A DNA stretch of 64,000 nt. It comes from Liberibacter brunswickensis. GTDB taxonomy: Bacteria > Pseudomonadota > Alphaproteobacteria > Rhizobiales > Rhizobiaceae. The stretch lies in assembly GCF_036858155.1 (NCBI RefSeq), contig NZ_JAAEJX010000007.1, positions 1 to 64,000 on the forward strand. The letters run 5' to 3'. Numbering within the stretch: position 1 is the stretch's first letter; each line of letters opens with the position of its first letter. The notes under the pieces are model-generated. The model was not told the DNA's origin, made no database searches, and was given only the letters and a program-made list of their open reading frames with translations. The translations under genes and the position numbers were made by a program. Shown here one piece after another: positions 1 through 9,819 of the stretch.

Positions 1-171
1 AATCTAGGTATTGGTCAGTATCGTAGTAGTACTTTCAAGAAACGTATTGATGAATCTGATTGGCAAAACGCATCTATTGAATGTAAAAGATGGGTTTACT
101 CAAGAGGTAAGAAGTTAAAAGGATTGGTTATGAGAAGGGAAGTTGAAGCTACATTGTTGTTAAAAAGTTAG
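1..171 (+). CDS. Phage-type lysozyme (GH24), C-terminal end only
   Basis: The first frame is open from the window edge to a TAG and encodes 56 residues ending in a basic helix (RWVYSRGKKLKGLVMRR). This is the C-terminal part of a glycoside hydrolase 24 endolysin, which cleaves peptidoglycan during phage lysis. It aligns with the second lysozyme at 33842-34319 (NLGI..Y..STFKKRID...W..ASIEC), and here the reading frame through the end is intact. The catalytic N-terminal part lies outside the window, so it cannot be said whether the whole gene works. It sits next to other phage-like debris and a toxin-like gene. Confidence 0.75.
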   Translation, partial: NLGIGQYRSSTFKKRIDESDWQNASIECKRWVYSRGKKLKGLVMRREVEATLLLKS

Positions 172-253
172 AGTGATTAAAAGGTGTGAGGTGTATATTA
201 TAGGATTTTGGTTCGAAGATATAATAACTAGAGAAAAGAAAGGTATAAAAAAA

Positions 254-283
254 ATGAATAACTTTACAGGTTTTTTGGTAATA
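254..283 (+). repeat. Short repeat, copy A (paired with 50790-50820)
   Basis: The 30 bases starting ATGAATAACTTTA match 50790-50820 with about three differences, one of them in the T-run length. Copy A follows the lysozyme end and copy B follows a holin relic, so both are next to phage lysis genes. Read as coding it gives MNNFTGFLVI and a stop, possibly the start of a lost downstream gene of a lysis cassette. What it does is unknown. Confidence 0.5.
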
Positions 284-289
284 TAAAAG

Positions 290-568
290 CTATTTCCTGT
301 TAATTTTTTTAAACGATTCTTTCCTATGGGAGATGTCGTAAATTATATAATGATTATCCTCTTTTTGGTATAAAATAATTCGATAACAATAACGTATAGT
401 GACTACGAAAGTGTTTTCTTTATTTTGTACCTTTCTTAATTTAGAAGTATCCCCACTAGCTGTGACATAGGAAAAATAATTAAAAACCGATTTTCTAACA
501 TCAACGGGTATTTTCTTTAATGGTTTATTGATGTATTCTGGTATATCAATTTTTACTTTACCCTCCAT
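290..568 (-). CDS. RelE/ParE-like toxin of a putative toxin-antitoxin pair
   Basis: This 92-residue basic protein has the pattern of the RelE/ParE superfamily: KLRKV near the middle, then YRIILYQ, and a C-terminal IIYDISHRKESF, matching the usual core strand plus R-E/Y end. Members are mRNA interferases or gyrase poisons kept silent by a partner encoded in the same operon. The ATG begins one base after the stop of the upstream gene (570-1145), and a GGAGG lies inside that gene's last codons, so translation is probably coupled. Gene order (partner first, toxin second) is that of most type II systems. Family call is by pattern only; a host-inhibition role is inferred. Confidence 0.65.
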   Translation of the reverse strand: MEGKVKIDIPEYINKPLKKIPVDVRKSVFNYFSYVTASGDTSKLRKVQNKENTFVVTIRYCYRIILYQKEDNHYIIYDISHRKESFKKINRK

Positions 569-569
569 T

Positions 570-1145
570 TTAAGATGCTATTTCCTCCCAGTAATTATCC
601 CAATCTTCTGTGCTAGAAAGAGTTTTTATTTTTACGTTTTTATTTTTTGAGCTTAATTGCGCCACTGATGCTTTCAAAAACACAGCAAAATCCCATATCA
701 TATCTGAACGTTTTTTGTAGCTATTCTTGATGCAATCAAGCACAATAGTTTTTAAAGCGGGATCAAACGGTATATAATTTTTATCTATATCATCATAAAT
801 ACGATTGCCATCTCTAAGTAGTAACGATGCTCTTTCCTCACAGGTTTCAGCCAATTTTGCCCAATCATCTATCTCATCTTGGCTTACTTCTTCTTTCTTT
901 TTTATTTTAGAGATAAGTAGAATGTATTCTTCCATATATGGGATATTTTCGTCAAAAGAAGCAAACCCATTGTCTATTATTCTATTTATTTTTACACGAG
1001 CATAAGTATATTTCATATTGGGTACGAGTTGCTCTTGCAACTCTTTAATTACACGTGCCTTATTATTTTTTCCTTGCCTTAGGCCACTCGGTGGGAAAAA
1101 GTCGCAATCAATACCCGACATATCTTGTTCTAACGTTAATGCCAT
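570..1145 (-). CDS. Unrecognised 191-aa protein, putative partner of RelE-like toxin
   Basis: I do not recognise this family. The protein is mostly helical by composition, begins MALTLEQDMSGIDCDFFPP and ends in an acidic tail (EDWDNYWEEIAS). Upstream in-frame ATGs exist at 1172 and 1151, but GGGGGAG ends nine bases before the ATG at 1145, which decides the start. It is the first gene of a two-gene unit with the RelE-like toxin, one base apart. By position it would be the antitoxin, but it is more than twice the usual antitoxin length and shows no obvious ribbon-helix-helix or helix-turn-helix motif. It could instead be a phage protein. Confidence 0.55.
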   Translation of the reverse strand: MALTLEQDMSGIDCDFFPPSGLRQGKNNKARVIKELQEQLVPNMKYTYARVKINRIIDNGFASFDENIPYMEEYILLISKIKKKEEVSQDEIDDWAKLAETCEERASLLLRDGNRIYDDIDKNYIPFDPALKTIVLDCIKNSYKKRSDMIWDFAVFLKASVAQLSSKNKNVKIKTLSSTEDWDNYWEEIAS

Positions 1146-1242
1146 TATCATGATCTCCCCCTTTTTTATCATAGTGCCTTAATCAAGTTGAAAAATCAAT
1201 TAAACTTCGAAATATCTTGTATCTTTTTGTAGATTATAATTA

Positions 1243-1356
1243 AAAAAGTGCGGGCATCATAAAGTAAAACAACGTAGAATCAATGCTATTTACTATTGTA
1301 GATTCTAGGGTTAGGGCGTATCTAAATAATTGATTTTACGGTGTAATTACGGTTAT
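1243..1356 (+). repeat. 114-bp dispersed repeat, copy 1
   Basis: This stretch matches 60611-60723 over its whole length, the best-conserved core being AACGTAGAATCAATGCTATT. Inside it, TAGAATC (1275-1281) and GATTCTA (1301-1307) form an inverted repeat, extended by CAAT/ATTG, so a transcript could fold. Its right edge is exactly where the comM pseudogene loses its reading frame: the TAA that ends comM is supplied by the repeat. It has no coding potential. It may be a non-autonomous mobile element, a recombination scar or a small RNA gene. Confidence 0.7.
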
Positions 1357-2249
1357 ACTCCATTATGTGCTAAGGAAGCTTCTCCTGGTAATACTTGTGT
1401 TCCTCCACCTATCAATGATGCAGTAGTAGCAGAATGATGTGGAGAGCGAAAAGGTCTATCTCGTACAAAAGAATATTCATGTGATGATTGACCAAAGATG
1501 GAATAAATCATTGATACTTCTATAGATTCTTCTAAAGATAAAGGTGGTAGTATTGATGGTAAGCAAGAAGCAAGCATGGATTTTCCTGCTACAGGTGGTC
1601 CAATCATTAATAAATTATGACCTCCAGCTGCTGCTATTTCAAGAGCACGTTTGGTAGTTTTTTGGCCTTTTATATCTGCAAAATTTGGAATATTATTTCG
1701 TGTTTTAGATGTATATTTTAAAGGTTGAGGTATAAGTTTTTTGTTATTTAAGTGATTTATTAGTTCTAAAAGATTATATGGAGCTATAATTTTCATGTTA
1801 TCCGATGCTCACGCAGCTTCAGATCCACAAGATTGAGGGCAAATTAAATCTTTTTTGATATTTTTTGCACAAATAGCAGCAGATAGTAATCCATTAATTT
1901 TACCTAATGATCCATCAAGATTTATTTCTCCTACCGCTAAATATTTTGATAATAATTCACCATTAATTGCTTTAATAGATGCCATTAATGCAAGGATAAT
2001 AGGAAGATCATAATGAGATCCTTCTGTCGGTAAATCTGCTGGAGATAAATTAATGGTAATCTTTTTACTAGGAAGAGCAAGACCGCATGAATAAAGTGCA
2101 GATTGAATTCTTTCACGACTTTCTATGACAGCTTTATCTTGTAATCCAACTATTTGCACTCCAACTCTTCCAGGAGATACCATTACTTGAACTTCTACAG
2201 GTATTTCTTTTATACCATGAAATGCAATTGTAGAAATTCTTGAAATCAT
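1353..2249 (-). pseudogene. comM: YifB/ComM family Mg-chelatase-like ATPase, broken
   Basis: Intact ComM proteins have about 500 residues and act as branch-migration helicases in natural transformation and recombination. Here the N-terminal domain (MISRISTIAFHG start, 146 residues to SCGSEAA) runs into an in-frame TGA at 1809-1811, where the family has Trp in an EAAWA motif. The same frame then continues through the AAA+ domain with Walker A GPPVAGKS and stops at GEASLAHNGV, just before the conserved Walker B region. The missing third is replaced by the dispersed repeat at 1243-1356. Two independent lesions make function unlikely. A short fragment restarting at the internal ATG (1796) cannot be excluded. 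Confidence 0.85.
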
Positions 2250-2441
2250 ATTTCAAACTTTAAAATTAATCTTAAAATAAAAAAGTATTTATATAATTAT
2301 TTATATTACTAAAAATCAGACTATAGCAAGTATAAATTTGTTGTATATAAAATTTAAGTGACTTTTTATATAAAGATTAATCATATGATCTTTCTGATTA
2401 AGAAAAAACATTTATTTTAATAATACATTCAAAATTATTTT

Positions 2442-5400
2442 TTATAACGTTCTTCCAGATGAATGTACAAGCATTATGTAGACTTTTCCATAATTTGACA
2501 TAATATGTTCCTGTACAATAGAAGGGTCAACATTAGAGTTAGTTTTTTCAGATAGCATTACTTCAAAATTTGATATATAGCTATCAACTTCATTTTTAAA
2601 TTCTGAATCTACTACGTATTTTTCTTGAAGATTTCTAAATACTTTCTGTCCCTTTATAGTATACAAGCGATGGCTTAATATGTCTTCTTTTCCTTCTTTA
2701 TAAGATTTCCATAGATTAACAAAAGCATCATAATCAACAAAATTTGAGATATTATTTAGTAGATTATCCATAAAAGACGGCGATGTTTTATCTTGAATAC
2801 CCATAGATGAATAATCATTTTTTTTGCTATTGGTAGAAGAATTTAGAATACCATTAAACCATTTTTTTATCAAATGACTATTTTTTATCTGTGTATCTGA
2901 TTTATTTTCTTCGATATTACTATTACTATTATGAAATTTTTGATTATTTTTTATATAATTATTTACTAATTTCTTAAAATCTTTTAATACACTAATTTGC
3001 TCTTCTAGGGCATTGCGTATGCTATCAGAGCTTTCTTTTGCCTCTTTTACTAAAGATACAGAATTACGTTTTAAAATATCTCTAGAATTGTTCAAATCTT
3101 CATTTATTCTATTCGAAGTAAATGTGATATCTTTGCTTGTTTTAGATAATTCTTTAGTAAAAGAATCTATTTTACTATTTATAGAATCCAAAAATAATTG
3201 CATAGATTGATCTGATTTTTTTTCAATAATAGAAAATATATTTTCAATATTAGGAATATAAGAACTTATTTTATCAACAATAATATTTGATAAGTCACCT
3301 GATTTTTCCTCTATCTTCATAAAATTACTGTCAATAGTTTGCATAGTTTTGTTTCCAATATTAGTTAAATCATTATTGATAACCTTTATTGTATTAAGAC
3401 TACGCTCTTCTACATTAGATAATGTTCCATCTATTTTCGTAAATGATTCTCGGAAACTATCGATCATATTTTTAACAACATTTTCTGAAATAGAATCAGC
3501 TTGTTGTACAATTTTCTTAATATCTAATAAGAGGGAATTAACAAACTGTTGAGCTTCACTGGATTTGTTTACCAATTGGTTGGTCAATCCTATTAAGTTG
3601 TTTGCTCTTTTATCTAGAGTTAATCCAGTTTCAGATTGTGCTTTCACAAGTGAGTTATGGGCATTTATTAAAATATGAGAATTTTTATCAAATTTATTTA
3701 CGATCTCAGATATCTGCAATAAAGAAACCTTTGATATTTCACTTATATCTTTAATTTTTTTCTCAAATAGCTTTGATGATTCCGAAAATACCATATTGAT
3801 TTGTCCTGTAGTTTCGGTAATGCGATTAGTAGTTTGATACAAGCTCTTATCTACTTTATTCAGAGAATTAGTGGCGTTATTTAATATTGTTGTTATGTCT
3901 AAGCTACTGTTATTAATACGACCAGTGACCATTTCAACTTCACTAATTAATAACTTTTCAAGCTTTTTAAACGAATTGGCAGCATTATAAATTTGTTTTT
4001 CTATAATATTTACTATATTATTTCCTTCTTGATTAAATGCTCCAGAAATAGAATTTGATATTTCAATTGATTTCTTAGATAAAATATTATCAAGAATATT
4101 AGAACGTTCTTCAAAAGATAATACCATGGAATCATTATTTTTATCGAAAATATTTTCCATATTTTTCATGCTTGATTCAAAACAATGAATATATTCTTTA
4201 AACTGTTTGAATATTATAGATTCATGAGATTCTAACGAATTATCTAAATTTGAAATAATTTCTCTTATTCCATTAATTCTTTCTTCTATTAAAGAGCGAG
4301 ATTCGTTGGTATGAGATGAAATAATATTATCAACATCTTTTAGTATCTTGGATATACTATCGCCAAAAATTTCTAAATTAGAACAAAACTTCTCTTCTCT
4401 TTTCTCTAATAATTGGCTAGTCTCAACAAATTTTTCGGAAATATCAAGTATTTCTCCGCTGATTCGAGAAGTATTTTCTATAATTTGACCAGTTATAACA
4501 TCATTATTTTCCAATATTTTCTGTGAAATTTCCTGAGTTTTTTTGGATAATCTTTGTTCTGAATTTTCCATGGTTTTCGAGATTTCATCCATAAAGAATA
4601 CAATCTTCTCGCCAAAAAATTCTTTACATTTTTTAATTTTTTGATCTACGGAATTCAGAGATAGTTCTAGTTGTCCAGAAACATCGTCTGTTGATTTAGA
4701 CATACTACTAATAACTACAACTAGTTCTTGAATAAGGTTATTGATACTATTTGACAAATCTTTAAAGGAAGAAGAAGAATTATCAACAATCTGTGATAAA
4801 GACTTCTCTTGTTCTTTTAAGTTGTTTTCTAAATCTGTGGCTTGTTTAGAAACTGAGACAGACAAGCAAGATGATTTATCATCAATAATGCGGATAAGAT
4901 CATCTGACTTTTCTTGTAATAGCTTATCAAACTTCTGATGACAAAGAAGCAATGCATTGTTTACTGAATTATTACTACAGTTAAGTAAAGATTCAATACG
5001 TGAAGAATTTTCATTTAAAATATCTTGAATAAACTGTGATGCAGATCCAACAACACCATCTATTTTATTTTCGTTGCCAGCAAGGGTTTGTTTTAAAATA
5101 TTGATATGATCAGAAAGCTTTCTATCTAAAGTTTTATTATTCTCGTCATAAGACAATAAAATATTGCCCATAGATTCTTTGAATGTTTTTGCAACTCTCA
5201 TATCAGCATCAGAAATCTTTTCTAACATAATTTTAGAATGATTTTCTAATGTTATTCCAATATTACCTTGGATTTTAGTTAGAGAATTAACTACATCTAC
5301 TGCTTTGGAATAGGCTATATCTGTTAATTTTTCTATATCTAGAGAAATTTTTTCAATTAAAAGATGAGATTGATTAACAAGATTATTTTCAAATTTTAAT

Positions 5401-7946
5401 TGATTGTCCGATAAAGAATTTATAAAATTATTATTACGTTGATCGAAAGTATTGCAAAGTAATTCTTGAGCTTGTTCTAGAGAACAAAGAATCTTATTAG
5501 AGTGATTTACAAGATCACTTCCTAATTCTTTACATCTTTTGTCTAACTCACTTGATATAGACTTAACATCATCAATTGAATATTTAATTTTCTTGTCAAC
5601 TAATGATAATTCTGACTCAATATTTGCAGCACCATCATTTAGCAACTCTTTCATAGATTGCACATTGTCGGAAAAAAGACCACTAATATGTTCTGTAGAT
5701 CTTTTTAGCATGTCATTTACATTATCACTTTTATTGCTAAATGTATCATTAAAAGATATAAGATGTTTTTGGAGAATTGTTTCAAGCTTGTTATTGTTAT
5801 TGTTATAAGAAAAAACAATATTTTTAGATATTTTATCAAATATATCTACTAATTGAGTTTCAGTATTGGTTATTTTATGAACTACATCAGCAGCATGGTT
5901 TTTGAGACTATTATCAAGATATTTTTCATTTTCTGATAATGCTGCTACCAAAACCATTATTCTATCATATACATTATCTGTTAGCTTTTTGATATTAATA
6001 GAGATCGAATCAACAATAGATTGAGGGCGATTTGCAAGAGTTTCTTCAAATTGTAGCTGTGCTTTTGATAAAGAATTAGAAAAAAACTGTTCTCTATCTG
6101 ATATAATATTACTTATCTTTTTATATGAAGAATCAAATGAAGAGCATAGTTCTTCCGATTTTCTTCCAATATCAAAATCAATTTTTTGCCGTTTTTCTTC
6201 AAGTATGTTTTTGAGATTATCTATGTTACTTTTTAGGATAACTTCTAATTGTTCTGTATTTTTACCTGTAATCTGATTTATATTGTTTTGCTTTTTAGAG
6301 AGTGTCTCTTCTAGAATTAAGGTTTTCTTTTCTAAATTAGAATCAATGTTTTTGATGTTAGAGAGAAATATATTATCAATATTACAATTTGATTCTTTAA
6401 AACATCTGTGAATTTTACCTATGTTGTCTTTTAAGGCTATTTCAACTTCATCAAAGTTACTTTTGAAAAATGAATTGAATTCATTAATGTTTTTATTAAG
6501 TTTTTCGATAGCTTCTTCAAGAAATATTTTAATTGTATTTTCTATTTCATCTTTACGGATATCAACCTCGTGCAACGTGGTATCTGTAGTAGATTGAAGA
6601 TTATTACGAAAAATATCTTCTTTTTCTTGAAAGTTAATTCGTAAATTTTGCAACATATTATTTAATGCATCATTAATAGAACTTTGTTTTTCTGAAAAGA
6701 AATTCGAAATTTCACATATTTGCGATGTGAATGATTGCATTAATTGATGAGATTGATCCTTAAGTGCAATGCTAACTCTATCTGTGTTACTTTCTACCAT
6801 TAATGCGTGATTATTCAGTTGATTAGCTAAATTACGATTTGAATTATCAATAGTGTTCGAAAGATATTTTATACGATTATCAAATTCTTCAGTAACTACA
6901 ACGGATGTTGAATTAAGAACTTTTAACAACTGATCTATTTTCGATGAAATAATTTCTGCTGATTCTTTAACTATTCTATTTGTTTTTTCAGTCATTTTTA
7001 CTACGCGCATATCTATCATAGACTGAAACGATTCTGTTGCATTTGATAAATGAAAAGAAATTTCCTCACATGTCAGAGAAAGTTCTTCTTTGAGCGATTC
7101 ATGCACTTCAGAAATAGATTTGCGAAGTTGCATACCGTGATCAACTATTGCTTCACGTTCCTCTCTGAGTCTTTGTGTAATATCTTGAATCTTATTCTCA
7201 TTTTCTGCGTGATTCTTTTCAAGAGCCTCTATCTCGCATCTGACATTTTTCTCTAATTCAGATGCTCGGGAGATAGTACGTTCTATTCCTTCTGTCATCA
7301 ATACGATTTCTTTTCTTACAGCACTACTTATCGACTTTATCCTCTCGGAAGAGTAGTCTTCTGGATCTATTAGACGTAATGCAACTTCAGTTATTGATTG
7401 AGAAGCATCGTGCATATCTCTTGCACGTGATATCATTATAAAGAAAGAAAAAAACATCAAAATCGGAACAATACTTGTCACTAGAAGTAAGTTAATTACT
7501 TCTGGTCTCATAGAAAATTCGTAGAACGAATTCATAGTTGAATTAGCGTAAAATTTAGCTATAAACCCTAATTCGAATGCAAACCATATCAAAGACGATA
7601 CAAATGCATTACGTAATGCTATGTTTAAGGAATTCTTCCCAATATTTTGTAATATACTAGTAATAACACCGCTATTTAAATCATTAGCAGGATGAAGCAG
7701 GGAACAAGATTCTTTGTTTTTTACTTGTTTAAAATCTTGCGTAAAACCAGCATCATCGTCCATATTCTCAGAATCAGAGTTAGTAGCAACTTCCCTTCTG
7801 GAAATGTCATCCTTCTTTTTATTATGTTTGTTTATAATCCTAGAATTATATTGCTTTTTATCTTTATTAAGATCTGATTTTGATAGCTCTTCGAACTCTC
7901 TTAGTGATTCGTCATAAGAAGACTTGCTTTTTTTGTTATTACTCAT
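2442..7946 (-). CDS. Giant coiled-coil polar-growth protein, GPR/RgsE-like
   Basis: This 1834-residue protein has a charged, low-complexity N-terminal tail of about 100 residues, two hydrophobic segments near residues 113-133 and 150-172, then more than 1400 residues of heptad-rich helix with recurring blocks of roughly 110 residues. The conserved C-terminal domain ends GKVYIMLVHSSGRTL. This architecture is that of the Growth Pole Ring protein of Agrobacterium and RgsE of Sinorhizobium, large membrane-anchored proteins that organise unipolar cell-wall growth. ATG 7946 is chosen over GTG 7952 because AAGG lies seven bases before it. The gene stands alone and is much the longest here. Assignment rests on architecture and the C-terminal motif, not on alignment. 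Confidence 0.7.
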   Translation of the reverse strand: MSNNKKSKSSYDESLREFEELSKSDLNKDKKQYNSRIINKHNKKKDDISRREVATNSDSENMDDDAGFTQDFKQVKNKESCSLLHPANDLNSGVITSILQNIGKNSLNIALRNAFVSSLIWFAFELGFIAKFYANSTMNSFYEFSMRPEVINLLLVTSIVPILMFFSFFIMISRARDMHDASQSITEVALRLIDPEDYSSERIKSISSAVRKEIVLMTEGIERTISRASELEKNVRCEIEALEKNHAENENKIQDITQRLREEREAIVDHGMQLRKSISEVHESLKEELSLTCEEISFHLSNATESFQSMIDMRVVKMTEKTNRIVKESAEIISSKIDQLLKVLNSTSVVVTEEFDNRIKYLSNTIDNSNRNLANQLNNHALMVESNTDRVSIALKDQSHQLMQSFTSQICEISNFFSEKQSSINDALNNMLQNLRINFQEKEDIFRNNLQSTTDTTLHEVDIRKDEIENTIKIFLEEAIEKLNKNINEFNSFFKSNFDEVEIALKDNIGKIHRCFKESNCNIDNIFLSNIKNIDSNLEKKTLILEETLSKKQNNINQITGKNTEQLEVILKSNIDNLKNILEEKRQKIDFDIGRKSEELCSSFDSSYKKISNIISDREQFFSNSLSKAQLQFEETLANRPQSIVDSISINIKKLTDNVYDRIMVLVAALSENEKYLDNSLKNHAADVVHKITNTETQLVDIFDKISKNIVFSYNNNNNKLETILQKHLISFNDTFSNKSDNVNDMLKRSTEHISGLFSDNVQSMKELLNDGAANIESELSLVDKKIKYSIDDVKSISSELDKRCKELGSDLVNHSNKILCSLEQAQELLCNTFDQRNNNFINSLSDNQLKFENNLVNQSHLLIEKISLDIEKLTDIAYSKAVDVVNSLTKIQGNIGITLENHSKIMLEKISDADMRVAKTFKESMGNILLSYDENNKTLDRKLSDHINILKQTLAGNENKIDGVVGSASQFIQDILNENSSRIESLLNCSNNSVNNALLLCHQKFDKLLQEKSDDLIRIIDDKSSCLSVSVSKQATDLENNLKEQEKSLSQIVDNSSSSFKDLSNSINNLIQELVVVISSMSKSTDDVSGQLELSLNSVDQKIKKCKEFFGEKIVFFMDEISKTMENSEQRLSKKTQEISQKILENNDVITGQIIENTSRISGEILDISEKFVETSQLLEKREEKFCSNLEIFGDSISKILKDVDNIISSHTNESRSLIEERINGIREIISNLDNSLESHESIIFKQFKEYIHCFESSMKNMENIFDKNNDSMVLSFEERSNILDNILSKKSIEISNSISGAFNQEGNNIVNIIEKQIYNAANSFKKLEKLLISEVEMVTGRINNSSLDITTILNNATNSLNKVDKSLYQTTNRITETTGQINMVFSESSKLFEKKIKDISEISKVSLLQISEIVNKFDKNSHILINAHNSLVKAQSETGLTLDKRANNLIGLTNQLVNKSSEAQQFVNSLLLDIKKIVQQADSISENVVKNMIDSFRESFTKIDGTLSNVEERSLNTIKVINNDLTNIGNKTMQTIDSNFMKIEEKSGDLSNIIVDKISSYIPNIENIFSIIEKKSDQSMQLFLDSINSKIDSFTKELSKTSKDITFTSNRINEDLNNSRDILKRNSVSLVKEAKESSDSIRNALEEQISVLKDFKKLVNNYIKNNQKFHNSNSNIEENKSDTQIKNSHLIKKWFNGILNSSTNSKKNDYSSMGIQDKTSPSFMDNLLNNISNFVDYDAFVNLWKSYKEGKEDILSHRLYTIKGQKVFRNLQEKYVVDSEFKNEVDSYISNFEVMLSEKTNSNVDPSIVQEHIMSNYGKVYIMLVHSSGRTL

Positions 7947-8518
<572 letters not shown>

Positions 8519-9241
8519 TTAATTTTTATATTTTTCTTTAAATTCCATCCAACCTTTTTTTCGTAAATGGCATGCTGGACACGAATTGCAACCATAACCC
8601 CATTCATGGAGTATATCTCGTGTCCCAAGATAGCAAGTATGACTTTCTTCAAGAACAAGATTTACTAAATTTTGTCCCCCTATATCTTCTAAAAGTTTCC
8701 AGGTTTCACATTTTTTAATCCACATTAAAGGCGTATGAATTTTAATATGGCTTTCCATTCCTAAATTAATGGCTTGTTCAGTTGCTTTTATAGTACTATG
8801 GCGACAATCTGGATATCCTGAATAGTCTGTTTCGCACATACCTGCTATTATATTGTCTATTCCACGACGATATGCTAATGCAGCAGCAAATACTAAAAAC
8901 ATTATGTTACGTCCAGGAACAAATGTATTAGGTAAATTATTATCATGAAACTTCATTTCAATATTTTTTGTTAGTGAAGAATGGGTAATATCTCCAAGTA
9001 TTCCTAATGGCAATACGTGATCTTCTTTTAAAGAATCTTTCCATTCAGGCATTAGTTTGACTATTTTATTACGTAAGCAAAGTCGACATTCTAGTTCAAC
9101 CTTATTACGCTGTTCATAGTTAAAGCTAAGAGTTTCTACCTCATTAAAATTTTTCAATGCCCAAGCAAGACAAGTAGAAGAATCCTGTCCTCCTGAAAAT
9201 AGCAAAATAGCAGATGATTTTTTTTCTATAATATTATTCAT
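8519..9241 (-). CDS. queC: 7-cyano-7-deazaguanine synthase
   Basis: QueC converts 7-carboxy-7-deazaguanine, ATP and ammonia to preQ0, the precursor of queuosine in the wobble position of GUN-decoding tRNAs. The 240-residue protein shows the PP-loop SGGQDSS at residues 16-22 and the C-terminal zinc site with Cys203 and CNSCPAC (Cys218, 221, 224). Length and motifs are normal for an intact enzyme. Its ATG overlaps the stop of queD by four bases (ATGA), so the two are translationally coupled. The next enzyme upstream in the pathway, QueE, is encoded more than 54 kb away at the right end of this window. Confidence 0.95.
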   Translation of the reverse strand: MNNIIEKKSSAILLFSGGQDSSTCLAWALKNFNEVETLSFNYEQRNKVELECRLCLRNKIVKLMPEWKDSLKEDHVLPLGILGDITHSSLTKNIEMKFHDNNLPNTFVPGRNIMFLVFAAALAYRRGIDNIIAGMCETDYSGYPDCRHSTIKATEQAINLGMESHIKIHTPLMWIKKCETWKLLEDIGGQNLVNLVLEESHTCYLGTRDILHEWGYGCNSCPACHLRKKGWMEFKEKYKN

Positions 9242-9597
9242 AACGATTTTTGATATTCAACCCAAGACATTGGTGTTTCATAAACTCTTACAGCGGATAA
9301 AATTGGTAAAGAAGAAAATAAATGTTCCCAAATCCAGATAGCAATATTTTCTGCCGTAGGGTTCTCTAGACCTTTTACTTCGTTGAGGCAATGATGATCT
9401 AATTTTTCTAATAACGGTGCAAATTTTAGTTCTATGTTGAAAAAATCATCAACAAATCCAGTCTTGGGATCTAATTCTCCTTCCATCACTAGTTCTACTC
9501 GATAAGAATGTCCGTGCATACGATGACACTTGTGAGTTTTAGGTACGAATGGAAGTCTATGAGCGGCTTCAAATGTAAAAGCTTGTGTAATCTTCAT
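9238..9597 (-). CDS. queD: 6-carboxy-5,6,7,8-tetrahydropterin synthase
   Basis: QueD makes 6-carboxytetrahydropterin from dihydroneopterin triphosphate in the first committed step of queuosine synthesis. The zinc ligands His13, His28 and His30 (AAHRLP, HGHSY), catalytic Cys24 and the downstream LDHHCLN and PTAENIA motifs are all present. I take ATG 9597 as the start (119 residues). An in-frame TTG at 9606 would add three residues but overlaps the GGAA that serves the ATG. queD leads a two-gene unit with queC, overlapping it by four bases. Confidence 0.93.
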   Translation of the reverse strand: MKITQAFTFEAAHRLPFVPKTHKCHRMHGHSYRVELVMEGELDPKTGFVDDFFNIELKFAPLLEKLDHHCLNEVKGLENPTAENIAIWIWEHLFSSLPILSAVRVYETPMSWVEYQKSL

Positions 9598-9819
9598 TTT
9601 TTCCAAAATACTGTTCCTTTTATTTTATGATATAATACAGAAATAAAACTTTGCATTTCTATTTGTATTGGTTTTTTTAATGATTATTACTATGAATTTA
9701 TTGTTATTGATAGCATGAAAAAATCATGAATAAGGTGTGATACGTCGTGCAATCGATAAAGATTGAAATTATAAAAACTCAGTATAATATTTTCTATGAG
9801 CATTCGTAAAATCCGATGG

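Noticed and set aside
1353..2249. UGA read as tryptophan, which would repair comM and the decayed gene at 59889-60165
   Set aside because: Many intact genes here end in TGA (for example queD, tsaD and sucD) and use TGG for Trp, so the standard bacterial code applies.
3013..7917. Several plus-strand open frames opposite the giant coiled-coil gene
   Set aside because: They are antisense shadows of a long repetitive gene, with no ribosome binding sites or recognisable products.
9607..9819. preQ1 riboswitch upstream of queD
   Set aside because: No preQ1-I or preQ1-II consensus (short hairpin plus A-rich tail) could be recognised.
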